DNA from: Pseudomonadales bacterium
GTDB taxonomy: Bacteria; Pseudomonadota; Gammaproteobacteria; Pseudomonadales; Ketobacteraceae
DNA length: 64,000 nucleotides
Direction of reading: 5' to 3'
Assembly: GCA_002701845.1 (NCBI GenBank)
Contig: NZXG01000016.1
Span: 1-64,000, forward strand
The notes under the pieces are model-generated. The model had not been told where the DNA came from, made no database searches, and saw only the letters and a list, made by a program, of their open reading frames with translations. Both the position numbers and the translations under genes were made by a program. This document shows positions 51,732-61,160 of the stretch, piece after piece; position 1 is the stretch's first letter; every line of letters begins with the position of its first letter.

Positions 51732-51817
51732 GCCCCTCCAAAAACCTCACAGACCCGGCCAACCTGTGCCAAAATGAATGATGAAACTGGTAACAGCCGA
51801 GGTCATTAGAAAACGCC

Positions 51818-54800
51818 GTGGCACGCTGTAAAGCCCCCTCCACCATGGGGCTGGAATTTCCGCTTCCGGACATTTTACTCGCCCACTACCTGCGCAGCGA
51901 GGAAGACGCGGTGCAGGACCTGCTGATGGGCTACACCCTGGGGGACGACACCCGGGAACGGATTCGGGCGCAGGCGGCGGAGTTTCTGATTGTCATTCGT
52001 AATGCCAAACCCGGCATCCGGGTGGAGACCCTGCTCAACGAATACAGCCTGGACAACAAGGAAGGCATTACCCTGATGTGTCTGGCGGAGGCGCTGTTGC
52101 GGATTCCGGATCAGGCCACGGCGGAGCGCTTTGTGGAGGACCGCCTGCGCCAGGGCAATTGGGCGGAGCATCTGGGTCACAGCGATGCCCGCTGGGTCAA
52201 CGCCTCCACCTGGGGCCTGTTGCTCAGCGGCAAGCTGTTCACCCGCCATGAACTGCCAGGCAATTGGCTGGCCGATGGTATCAAGAGCCTGGTGCGACGC
52301 CTGGGGGAACCCCTGGCCCTGAGCGCCATTCGCCAGGCCATGACCGTAATCGGCCAGCAGTTTGTGGCCGGGGAGACCATGGAAGAGGCGTTACAGCGGG
52401 GCGAAAAGGAGATCAAGCGAGGGTATTTCCACTCCTACGACATGCTGGGTGAAGCCGCCATGACCCTGGCGGATGTGGAACGCTACACCGAGGCGTACGA
52501 GCACGCCATTCGCTGTCAGGGGGAGCGGCTGGAAAACCGGCGGGATCACGGCGGCATTTCCATCAAGCTGTCGGCCCTGCACCCGCGCTTTGAATTGCGC
52601 CAGGAGGTGGCTCTGGACACCCTGTTTGAACGGCTGATGGAGCTGTTGCTGCTGGCCCAGGAGAAAGACATCGCCGTCACCATTGATGCCGAGGAAAGCT
52701 GGCGCCTGGAACCCACCCTGATGCTGTTCAGCCGGGCCATGGGGCATAACCGGCTGCGGCACTGGGGCAAGCTGGGGCTGGCGGTGCAGGCCTATCAGAA
52801 GCGGGCCCCGGCCCTGATTCAGTGGCTGATGGATGTCAGCAAGACCCTGCATTGTCAGATTCCCGTGCGTCTGGTGAAGGGCGCCTACTGGGACACCGAA
52901 ATCAAACTGGCCCAGCAGCTGGGGCTGGAGGAGTACCCGGTTTATACCCAGAAGGATCATACCGATCTGAGTTTTCTGTATTGTGCTCAGACCCTACTGG
53001 CCAGCCGCCACTTTCTCTACCCCCAGTTCGCCACCCACAATGCCCATACCGTGGCCAGCATTCGAATCCTGGCGGAGCAGTACAAGGCCCAGCACTATGA
53101 GTTCCAGCGCCTGCACGGCATGGGGGAATCGCTCTACGATCATTTGCTGGACGGTTACGAGGATGTCCGCTGCCGGATTTACGCGCCGGTGGGACCTTAC
53201 CGGGAACTGCTGCCCTATCTGGTGCGGCGCCTGCTGGAAAACGGCGCCAACACCTCGTTCGTGCGCCAGATTCAATTGGCCAGAAGCGATGGCAGTTGGC
53301 TGATTGAGGAGCCCAGCGCCAATATCCGCGCCATGGAGCGCCTGCGCAACCCCAAGATTCCCTTGCCACGGCGGGTGTTTCAACCCCAGCGTAAGAATGC
53401 CCTGGGTTGCAACCTGGAAAGCCTGCAGGCGCTGAAATCCCTCAGTAAAGCCATGCAAGCGCAGCTGCCCGACGCAACCAACGACCAAACCGAGACCGAT
53501 TCCAACCTGACGCCGGTGCGGTCACCGGCGGATGACGACGAGATTGTCGGCTACTACCGCCCCGTCAGCCGCAAGGATTGCCTGCAGGCCTGCGACCAGA
53601 GCCGTCAGGCCTTCGTCAGCTGGCGCCGGGTGGCGGTGGAGGAGCGGGCGGCCCTGCTGGAAGCCACCGCCCAGCTGTATGAAGAGCATTATCCCGAGCT
53701 GATGCTGCTGGCCATGCAGGAAGCGGGCAAGACCCTGGACAATGCCCTGGCGGAAGTGCGGGAGGCAGTGGACTTTCTGCGTTACTACGCCCACCAGGCC
53801 CGGCATTTGTTTGACCCCAAAGTCCTGCCCAGTGTGACCGGGGAGGAAAACCGTCTGCAACTGGAAGGCAAAGGACCGGTACTCTGCATCAGTCCCTGGA
53901 ATTTTCCGCTGGCCATTTTCACCGGCCAGGTGGCGGCGGCCCTGGCCGCCGGCAATACGGTGCTGGCCAAGCCTTCCCTTTTGACCCCCCTGATCGCCCA
54001 ACGGGCGGTGGCGCTGTTCCACCAGGCCGGCGTGCCCCCGGAGGTGCTGCAACTGGTGCTTGCCGCCACCCGGGAGGTGGAGGAGACGCTGCTACAGGAG
54101 AACGCCCTGCGGGCGGTGATGTTCACCGGCTCCACCGCCGTGGCCCGCAAGATCAATCGTCGGCTGGCCCTGCGGGACGGCCCCATTATCCCGTTGATCG
54201 CCGAAACCGGCGGCCAGAACGCCATGATCGTGGACAGCTCCGCGCTCACCGAGCAGGTGGTGCGGGACATGGTGCAGTCGGCCTTCGACAGTGCCGGCCA
54301 GCGCTGTTCCGCTTTACGGGTGTTGTTTGTGCAGGAAGAGGTGAAAGCCAAAACCATTGCCACCCTAAGCGGACACCTGGAACACCTGAGCCTGGGCGAT
54401 CCCCTGGACTGGGCCACGGATATCGGCCCGGTGATCAGCGCTGGCGCCCAATCCGAGCTGCTGCTGCATATCGAACGCTTCCGCCAACAGGGCCGGGTGC
54501 TGTACGAGGCACCGCTGCCACCCCTGCGGGGTCACTTCGTGCCCCCGGTGATTATTGAACTGGAGCACATCAACGAACTGTATGGCGAGGTGTTTGGTCC
54601 CATCCTGCATGTCATCGGTTATCCCGCCGGGCAGGAGGAAGCCGTGCTGGAACAGATCAGCAGTACCGGCTTTGGGCTGACCCTGGGGGTACACAGTCGT
54701 ATCAACGGCTTCTGTGAGGACATCGCTCAGCGCGCCCCAGTGGGCAATGTCTACATCAACCGCAATATGATCGGCGCCACCGTGGGCTCCCAGCCCTTTG

Positions 54801-54934
54801 GCGGAGTGGACCTGTCCGGCACTGGCCCCAAGGCCGGCGGCCCCCACTATCTGTTGCGACTGGCCAATGAAAAAACCATTTCCGTCAACACCGCCGCCGT
54901 GGGCGGCAACGCAAAATTACTGACCGATGATTGA
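51818..54934 (+). CDS. putA: bifunctional proline dehydrogenase/L-glutamate gamma-semialdehyde dehydrogenase
   Basis: VRLVKGAYWDTEIKLAQ (PRODH); ISPWNFPLAIFTGQVAAALAAGNTVLAKP; SAGQRCSALRVLFVQ. Confidence 0.97.
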   Translation: MARCKAPSTMGLEFPLPDILLAHYLRSEEDAVQDLLMGYTLGDDTRERIRAQAAEFLIVIRNAKPGIRVETLLNEYSLDNKEGITLMCLAEALLRIPDQATAERFVEDRLRQGNWAEHLGHSDARWVNASTWGLLLSGKLFTRHELPGNWLADGIKSLVRRLGEPLALSAIRQAMTVIGQQFVAGETMEEALQRGEKEIKRGYFHSYDMLGEAAMTLADVERYTEAYEHAIRCQGERLENRRDHGGISIKLSALHPRFELRQEVALDTLFERLMELLLLAQEKDIAVTIDAEESWRLEPTLMLFSRAMGHNRLRHWGKLGLAVQAYQKRAPALIQWLMDVSKTLHCQIPVRLVKGAYWDTEIKLAQQLGLEEYPVYTQKDHTDLSFLYCAQTLLASRHFLYPQFATHNAHTVASIRILAEQYKAQHYEFQRLHGMGESLYDHLLDGYEDVRCRIYAPVGPYRELLPYLVRRLLENGANTSFVRQIQLARSDGSWLIEEPSANIRAMERLRNPKIPLPRRVFQPQRKNALGCNLESLQALKSLSKAMQAQLPDATNDQTETDSNLTPVRSPADDDEIVGYYRPVSRKDCLQACDQSRQAFVSWRRVAVEERAALLEATAQLYEEHYPELMLLAMQEAGKTLDNALAEVREAVDFLRYYAHQARHLFDPKVLPSVTGEENRLQLEGKGPVLCISPWNFPLAIFTGQVAAALAAGNTVLAKPSLLTPLIAQRAVALFHQAGVPPEVLQLVLAATREVEETLLQENALRAVMFTGSTAVARKINRRLALRDGPIIPLIAETGGQNAMIVDSSALTEQVVRDMVQSAFDSAGQRCSALRVLFVQEEVKAKTIATLSGHLEHLSLGDPLDWATDIGPVISAGAQSELLLHIERFRQQGRVLYEAPLPPLRGHFVPPVIIELEHINELYGEVFGPILHVIGYPAGQEEAVLEQISSTGFGLTLGVHSRINGFCEDIAQRAPVGNVYINRNMIGATVGSQPFGGVDLSGTGPKAGGPHYLLRLANEKTISVNTAAVGGNAKLLTDD

Positions 54935-54992
54935 GCCCGGCGCCGTGGCAGGGCTAAGATAGCAGGCATCAGCACCCGATCAGCGGTACCCC

Positions 54993-56321
54993 ATGCAATC
55001 AGATCAGCACACACCCAGTCAGGATTTCGTCAACTGGTTTCGTAACAGCACCCCTTACATTAATGCCCATCGGGGCAAGGTTTTCGTGGTGGCGTTTCCC
55101 GGCGAGGCGGTGGCGGCGCCGGGCTTTCCGCAATTAATGCAGGACGTGGTGCTGCTGCACAGCCTGGGTATCCGGGTGGTGCTGGTGCATGGGGCGCGCC
55201 CGCAGATCGACCAGCGGCTGCAGGAGGGTGGCCTGCCCATTGTGATCGAGCACCATCGCCGGGTGACCGCCGCCAGCGCCCTGCCGGCGGTACTTGAGGC
55301 CATCGGCCGCACCGCCATCCAGGTGCAGAGCCAACTGGTGCAATGGATGGCGGCCGCCCATCTGCACGGCGCCGCCAGCGTGGTCTCCTGCGGCAATTAC
55401 GTGGTGGCCAAACCCTTCGGTGTGCGCCATGGGGTGGATTTTCAACACAGCGGCGAGGTACGCCGCATTCAGCAGCAGGCGGTACGTCAGCAACTGGACG
55501 ATGGCCATCTGGTGTTGTTATCGCCACTGGGATATTCCCCCACGGGCGAAGCCTTCAACCTGCTGTGGGAGGAAGTGGCGGAAGCCGCCGCCACCGCGCT
55601 GGGGGCAGAAAAAATTATCTACTTTAACGCCGCCACCGGCGTGCTGGATCCACACCAGCAATTGCAACGGGAACTGACCGTGCCCCAGGCCCGCCAACTG
55701 AGCGAGCAGCTGGATTCCCCTCACTACACCCTGATCAGCGCCTGCAATGCGGTCACCGCCGGAGTCAACCGGGCCCACGTGGTCAGTTACGAGCACAACG
55801 GCGCCCTGTTGCGGGAACTGTTCACCCTGGACGGCACCGGTACCCTGATCACCCGGGAAACCTATGAAAAAGTGCGCCTGGCCACGGTGGATGATGCGGC
55901 CAACCTGCTGGAACTGCTGGAGCCTTTGGAACAACAGGGGGTGTTGGTGCGCCGGTCGCGGGAATTACTGGAAAACGAGGTGTCGCATTTTACCCTGATT
56001 GAACGGGATGAAAAAATCATTGCCTGCGCCGCCCTCTATCCGTTCCCCGACGCCCAGAGTGGCGAGCTGGCCTGCGTGGTGGTACATCCGGAATACCGCA
56101 GTGCGCAGCGTGGTGACCTATTGCTTCAAGCCATAGAGCAGCGGGCCCGCATGTTGGGTCTGCGATCACTGTTTGTACTCACCACCCGCACGGCCCATTG
56201 GTTTATGGAACGGGGGTTCAAGAGCGCCGAAGTATCCGAGCTGCCACAACAGCGGCAATCCCTGTACAATTACCAGCGCAATTCCAAAGTGTTCATCAAG
56301 CCACTGGCAAGGGAAGCGTAG
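54993..56321 (+). CDS. argA: amino-acid N-acetyltransferase (N-acetylglutamate synthase)
   Basis: AAK plus GNAT domains; FVNWFRNSTPYINAHRGKVFVVAFPGEA. Confidence 0.96.
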   Translation: MQSDQHTPSQDFVNWFRNSTPYINAHRGKVFVVAFPGEAVAAPGFPQLMQDVVLLHSLGIRVVLVHGARPQIDQRLQEGGLPIVIEHHRRVTAASALPAVLEAIGRTAIQVQSQLVQWMAAAHLHGAASVVSCGNYVVAKPFGVRHGVDFQHSGEVRRIQQQAVRQQLDDGHLVLLSPLGYSPTGEAFNLLWEEVAEAAATALGAEKIIYFNAATGVLDPHQQLQRELTVPQARQLSEQLDSPHYTLISACNAVTAGVNRAHVVSYEHNGALLRELFTLDGTGTLITRETYEKVRLATVDDAANLLELLEPLEQQGVLVRRSRELLENEVSHFTLIERDEKIIACAALYPFPDAQSGELACVVVHPEYRSAQRGDLLLQAIEQRARMLGLRSLFVLTTRTAHWFMERGFKSAEVSELPQQRQSLYNYQRNSKVFIKPLAREA

Positions 56322-56378
56322 TCTCGCTCGATCAGCGGGTGCCGCAGGCGGCCCCGAGGGGGAAGACCAAAAACCACC

Positions 56379-57713
56379 ATGACTTTAAGCAGATTGCTCA
56401 TGCCATTCCTGGCCCGAATGGTCACCAGCCCCAAGACCCGCAACCTGCGCCGGGGCTGGTTCGAAGTAAAGCGGCGACTGCGGCCCTCTCTTAACACCGT
56501 CATCTTTTACCATCGGGTGGATGACCCCTACTCGCTGCTACTGTTGCAGGCCCTGCCCCGGTTTCTGGAGGATTTCAAGGTGGACCTGCAGATCCGCCTG
56601 GTGCTGGATTTGCCGGCGGAAGCCAACCCTGTTCCGGAATTACAGGCCCGCTATGCACTGACCGACGCCCGCCGGCTGGCACAATTGCACGGTCTGGTGT
56701 TTCCTGCCAACGCCAGCCAGCCCAGCCCGGAGGACGCCCTCAAGGCCAGCGCCATACTGCTGAAACACCAGGATCGCCCCCGCCTGTTGCATCTGGTCAC
56801 CGAGGTCACTGCCGCCCTTTGGGGCTGCAGCACCACCACCTTCCACAGTGCCGCCAAACGCTACGGCAGCCTGAAGGACAGCGAGGCGCGTCAGCTGCTG
56901 AGTCAGAACAGCGCCGAGCTGGTGGCCCGGGGCCATTATCAGTCGGCCATGCTGTATTACGGCGGCGAATGGTACTGGGGACTGGACCGGCTGGCGCACC
57001 TGGCCGACCGCCTCAACAAACCGGGCATCCGCCGGGCCAGTGGCGACCTGGCGGATTATCAACGTCAGTACCGTCACGTGTTGCAAAGCTACAACACACT
57101 GCGCCCCCGGCCAAAGCAGGTGAAGCCCCTGGATTTTTATTTCTCCTTTCGCAGTCCCTATTCCTACCTGGCGGCGGATCGGGTGTTCAAACTGGCTGAC
57201 CTGTATAAAATTCCGGTCCTGCCAAAACCGATCATGCCCATGGTCAACCGCGGCATCCCACTGCCCAAGGCCAAACGCCGCTATATTCTGCGGGACGCCA
57301 AACGGGAAGCGGAAAAATACAACCTGCCTTTCGGTAAAATCTGTGATCCCCTGGGGGACGGCGTGCGGAACGCCATGGCCCTGTTCCCCTTTGCCCAGGA
57401 ACAAGGCAAAGATCAGGAATTCGTGGTGTCAGTGCTGAGTGGCATTTGGGCCGAAGGCCTGGATATGACCCGCCCCAGCCACCAGCGAAAAATGCTGGAA
57501 CGGGCCGGGCTGGACTGGCCCCAGGCCCGCGCCAGCCTGGATAACGACAACTGGCGCCGGCTGGCGGAGCGCAATGGCGGGGAGCTGGAACAGCTGGGCC
57601 TGTGGGGTGTGCCTGCCTTTCGCTACGGCAGTCTGATACTGTGGGGTCAGGACCGCCTCTGGGCACTGGAAAAAGCCGTACTGGCCGGCACCAAAAACGG
57701 AACTCAGGAATAA
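56379..57713 (+). CDS. DsbA/2-hydroxychromene-2-carboxylate isomerase-like protein with two thioredoxin-like domains
   Basis: VIFYHRVDDPYSLLLLQALPRFLEDF and DFYFSFRSPYSYLAADRVFKLADLY repeats; LGLWGVPAFRYGSLILWGQDRLW. Confidence 0.8.
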   Translation: MTLSRLLMPFLARMVTSPKTRNLRRGWFEVKRRLRPSLNTVIFYHRVDDPYSLLLLQALPRFLEDFKVDLQIRLVLDLPAEANPVPELQARYALTDARRLAQLHGLVFPANASQPSPEDALKASAILLKHQDRPRLLHLVTEVTAALWGCSTTTFHSAAKRYGSLKDSEARQLLSQNSAELVARGHYQSAMLYYGGEWYWGLDRLAHLADRLNKPGIRRASGDLADYQRQYRHVLQSYNTLRPRPKQVKPLDFYFSFRSPYSYLAADRVFKLADLYKIPVLPKPIMPMVNRGIPLPKAKRRYILRDAKREAEKYNLPFGKICDPLGDGVRNAMALFPFAQEQGKDQEFVVSVLSGIWAEGLDMTRPSHQRKMLERAGLDWPQARASLDNDNWRRLAERNGGELEQLGLWGVPAFRYGSLILWGQDRLWALEKAVLAGTKNGTQE

Positions 57714-57729
57714 CTCGGATATCTCGGAT

Positions 57730-58584
57730 ATGATGGTACGTACTCTGGTTTGCAGCGGGCTGCTGTGGCTGACGATGACCGCTACGGCGGCCACAGACCC
57801 CGCGCCCGAGCAGTCCTCCCGCCCCGCCAACGCGGACCCGGCACAACAGGTGGCGCGTCTGATCAGGCTCACGGGACTGCAGCAGCAGCTGCAGTACATT
57901 CCCCAGGCCCTGCGGGAAACCGCCAACGCGCCGGATAATCCCACCGGCAGCCTGCTCAAGCCCCTGTTGCAGCAGCTGATGCAGGTATTCGATCCCAAGG
58001 AAATGCTGGCGATTCTCTCCACCGACCTGTTGCAACGGCTGGATGTGAGCACCCTGCTGGATGCGCTGCAGTGGTACCGCAGTACCGATGGCCAGGCCCT
58101 GGTGCGGGCCCAGCAGCAGGCCGCCTCCCCCGCCGTGCTGGAAAAAACCACGGCGGTTCTGGAATCGCAGCAACCGGCGATCAGTAACCAACGGCAGGTT
58201 CTGATTCGCGAGATGATCCAGGCCTCCAGGGCGGACGCCATGGCCCTGGATCTGATGGTCAACCTGCAGGCGGCCTTCACCAGTGGTCTGGGTAACATGA
58301 TCGCCCCGGCCCAAACCCCGGACTTTGCGAGGCTGCACGAGCAATTCGCTGGCACCCGCGAGCAACTGGCGCCGCAACTGCAACACCAGCTGCTGTTGCA
58401 ACAGAGTGTGGCGCTGGAGCAGCTTTCGGATGCCACGCTGGCGTCGTTTGTGCAGTTCGCCCGCTCCGGTTCCGGCCAGCGCCTGTTTCAGGCCCTGCGC
58501 GCCGCCATGGATCACACCGTGCAAACCATGGCCCGGCGCATCCCGCAACAGATTCAATCCTCCCGCGCCGCCCCGGCGCCCTGA
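57730..58584 (+). CDS. DUF2059-like exported protein
   Basis: Signal-like N-terminus, helical Q/A/L-rich body with AQQVARLIRLTGLQQQLQYIP. Confidence 0.6.
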   Translation: MMVRTLVCSGLLWLTMTATAATDPAPEQSSRPANADPAQQVARLIRLTGLQQQLQYIPQALRETANAPDNPTGSLLKPLLQQLMQVFDPKEMLAILSTDLLQRLDVSTLLDALQWYRSTDGQALVRAQQQAASPAVLEKTTAVLESQQPAISNQRQVLIREMIQASRADAMALDLMVNLQAAFTSGLGNMIAPAQTPDFARLHEQFAGTREQLAPQLQHQLLLQQSVALEQLSDATLASFVQFARSGSGQRLFQALRAAMDHTVQTMARRIPQQIQSSRAAPAP

Positions 58585-58595
58585 GCAGCCACCCC

Positions 58596-60122
58596 GTGCG
58601 TCAACCCTCGGTGGTATCCCGACTGGTTATTCCCCTGCTGCTGATCGCCGCGGGTTGGGCTGGGATCAGCGCCGCCGGTGCCGACACCTCCGACGCACCG
58701 GCTGCCCAGGCTCCGCCAGCCCTGCCGGAATTTCACAGCTGGCAGCAACTGGCGGACTGGGCCCGCCTGCGCTACCCGGAGCCGCCGGCCGAGAATGCGG
58801 CACTGGATACGGTGGTGAACGCCCTGCGCCAGCAGGCCGACTCCGACGACGGCCGTATCAGCGCCGCCCTGCGACTGGTACAGGACCGGATCGAAACCCT
58901 GGATCAGCCTCTGTGGCAGACTGCCATCCAACCGGCCCCGGTGACCCTGCAACAACAGTCCGGCAGCAGTGAGGATAAGGCCCAGCTGCTGGTGGTGTTG
59001 TTGAACCGGCTGGGGGTGGAGGCCTATCCGGCCCTGGTGAACACGCAACCGGACCCCGGGGTGGCGTTGTCCCCTTCCCAACCCGGCCTGTTTGATCACG
59101 TCCTGGTGCAGGTGGTCACGCCGGACCGCCACTGGTGGCTGGACCCCCGGCGCCAGTACCAGCGGGGGGCACTGGATCTGATCAGCCCGCCAGACAATGG
59201 CCGGGCCCTGGTACTGCGCCCCGGCAGTGACAGCCTGACCCCGATCAACGCCACGCCGGAACCCCACGGCCTGCAGGTCAGTGATCGTTTTGTACTGGCG
59301 GCGGATACCAGCGAGACAGTGCTGTTCACCACCAGTTCCCTGTATCAGGGCCGCCAGGCGGAGCGTCAGCGCCAACAACTGGCCAGCCAGGGGGAGGCAG
59401 CGCTACAGCAACGTTATCTCGACTTTTATCGCTACTTCTATCCCACCATCGAAGTGCGTTTGCCCCTGGTCATTAAAGACAATCAGGCGCGCAACACGCT
59501 GGCGATCACCGAATATTACCGGATCGCCGGCTTCTGGGAGTTACAGACCGACGAACAGCGCTGGATCGCCAATTTTTACCCGCATACCCTGAACAGTTAC
59601 CTGAGCCCGGAACCGGTGCAGTCGGACGCGGCACCCCTGCCCCTGCACCACCCGGAACAGGTTCGCCACAGCATTGAAATTGAGTTCGAGAGCCGGGACT
59701 GGCAGTTTGAGGATGAGACAGTGTTGCGGGAAAACCCGTTTTTCCTGTTTCAGTTCCAGGCCCGCTACTATCCGGTGGTGCGCCAGTTGAAGCTGGATTA
59801 TGAATACCGTCCCCGGGTGCGGCAAGTGGCCGCCGATGATCTCCCGGCTTACAACGCAGCGGCGCAGGCAGCGGCGGAACTGCTGGGCTATGGTATTTTT
59901 CAGAGTGCCGACCCGTCGCCCTGGAGCCTGGAGCAGAGTGCAGAAGAACAGGCCATGACGTGGGGGTTGTGGGGGTTGTGGGGGGTGTTAGCGATACTGG
60001 TGAGTGGCCTGGGATTTTTGCTGTGGCATCTGCTCAAACCCGGCCGGGGCCGGCCGCCCGGATCTGCAGCCAACCCGGATCGCGGCGCAACAACAGCGCC
60101 ACCCCCACAAAATAGCCGTTAA
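58596..60122 (+). CDS. transglutaminase-like domain protein with C-terminal TM
   Basis: GSSEDKAQLLVVLLNRLGVEAYPALVNT...FDHVLVQV; TM near C-terminus. Confidence 0.75.
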   Translation: MRQPSVVSRLVIPLLLIAAGWAGISAAGADTSDAPAAQAPPALPEFHSWQQLADWARLRYPEPPAENAALDTVVNALRQQADSDDGRISAALRLVQDRIETLDQPLWQTAIQPAPVTLQQQSGSSEDKAQLLVVLLNRLGVEAYPALVNTQPDPGVALSPSQPGLFDHVLVQVVTPDRHWWLDPRRQYQRGALDLISPPDNGRALVLRPGSDSLTPINATPEPHGLQVSDRFVLAADTSETVLFTTSSLYQGRQAERQRQQLASQGEAALQQRYLDFYRYFYPTIEVRLPLVIKDNQARNTLAITEYYRIAGFWELQTDEQRWIANFYPHTLNSYLSPEPVQSDAAPLPLHHPEQVRHSIEIEFESRDWQFEDETVLRENPFFLFQFQARYYPVVRQLKLDYEYRPRVRQVAADDLPAYNAAAQAAAELLGYGIFQSADPSPWSLEQSAEEQAMTWGLWGLWGVLAILVSGLGFLLWHLLKPGRGRPPGSAANPDRGATTAPPPQNSR

Positions 60123-60762
60123 GCAGCAGCGCCATCCACCATTCGAACGCGTCTTCCATGGCGTCGTAACCCCGGCCCAGCACCAGGTCCAGAATCACAC
60201 TGAGCAGGCCGATACCCAACAGCAACAGTTGCAGGCTTAGACTGCGGCGCCACCAATGAGTCCACCAGGGATCGCCGTTACGCTGAGCCAGTCGCCGCAG
60301 CAGCCGGGTAAACAGGACCTGGGCCAGAAAAGTAAACGCAAATGCCAACACCACACCGGTGCGACGCAAGGTGCGGTAGCCCTGCCCCACCTCCCCCAGG
60401 GCCAGGGTATAGAGTATCAGTGCCAGCGCCGCCAGAGACCCCAGCACCGGCATCCACCAACCGGTGCCAGCCTGATGTTGGCGCCCCCAGCCCCACAGGC
60501 ACCACCATAACGCGGCGGTGAGCAACGCCGCCGGAATCATCCCCAGCTTGAAGACATACTTGGCGGGCAGTTGCCGGCCGGTGGCGCTGATGGAAGTGCA
60601 GCTGTCCCAGTAGGGAATACACCAGTCCACCTGGCCATGACTGGCCGCCAGCAGGTAACAAATATGGGTAGTGACAAACGGCAGCAGCGCCGCCAGCCAT
60701 GCCAGCCAGACCAGCGGCAGCCCCTGGGATGGAGCGGACGAGTGCGCACCAGTTTGATTCAT
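60034..60762 (-). CDS. Frag1/DRAM/Sfk1-like polytopic membrane protein
   Basis: HICYLLAASHGQVDWCIPYWDSCTSISATGRQLPAKYVFKLGMIPAA; start at MNQTG. Confidence 0.7.
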   Translation of the reverse strand: MNQTGAHSSAPSQGLPLVWLAWLAALLPFVTTHICYLLAASHGQVDWCIPYWDSCTSISATGRQLPAKYVFKLGMIPAALLTAALWWCLWGWGRQHQAGTGWWMPVLGSLAALALILYTLALGEVGQGYRTLRRTGVVLAFAFTFLAQVLFTRLLRRLAQRNGDPWWTHWWRRSLSLQLLLLGIGLLSVILDLVLGRGYDAMEDAFEWWMALLLNGYFVGVALLLRRDPGWLQIRAAGPGRV

Positions 60763-60918
60763 AACCAACACCCCTGCCTCATAGCCGGGCATGGAAACGC
60801 AAATTCCTTCGTCAAGTACAGAGATTTTCCCCAAATTAGCGGAAAAAAGCCATGGCACATGGCTTGCTAAGAAACTTACCGAGTGTTTCATGCGAACACC
60901 CAGAGGATTCAATGGCGC

Positions 60919-60947
60919 TTGCACTGGCTATTGGCTCTGTCTACAAT
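60919..60947 (+). promoter_or_regulatory. candidate sigma70 promoter (TTGCAC-17-TACAAT) upstream of riboswitch
   Basis: -10 TACAAT (60942-60947), 17-nt spacer to TTGCAC (60919-60924); predicted start lies just before the aptamer. Confidence 0.5.
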
Positions 60948-60959
60948 CTGGCGCACTAC

Positions 60960-61080
60960 CAATGGATCGCTAGGGTTCCGATCAGCCAAAGTCGGTTGGT
61001 GACTGGTCCAAGAGCGATCGACCTCACGCTGCTGGTCGGCCTGGGGTTACACGGCGGGATAAAAGCCCGGGAGGCATGCA
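60960..61080 (+). ncRNA. guanidine-I riboswitch (ykkC) aptamer
   Basis: Conserved blocks CTAGGGTTCCG ... GACTGGTCCAAGAGCGA ... ACACGGCGGGATAAAAGCCCGGGAG, upstream of urea/guanidine-type transporter. Confidence 0.95.
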
Positions 61081-61111
61081 TGGCACTGCAGAAGTTGCAG
61101 CAAGAGTGCCA
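61081..61111 (+). promoter_or_regulatory. stem-loop directly after aptamer (candidate expression platform)
   Basis: TGGCACT-GCA...TGCA...-AGTGCCA inverted repeat. Confidence 0.5.
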
Positions 61112-61160
61112 TTGAATCCTCTGACATTTTATTCGTGTAACCTTTGGGAGGTTTACCACC

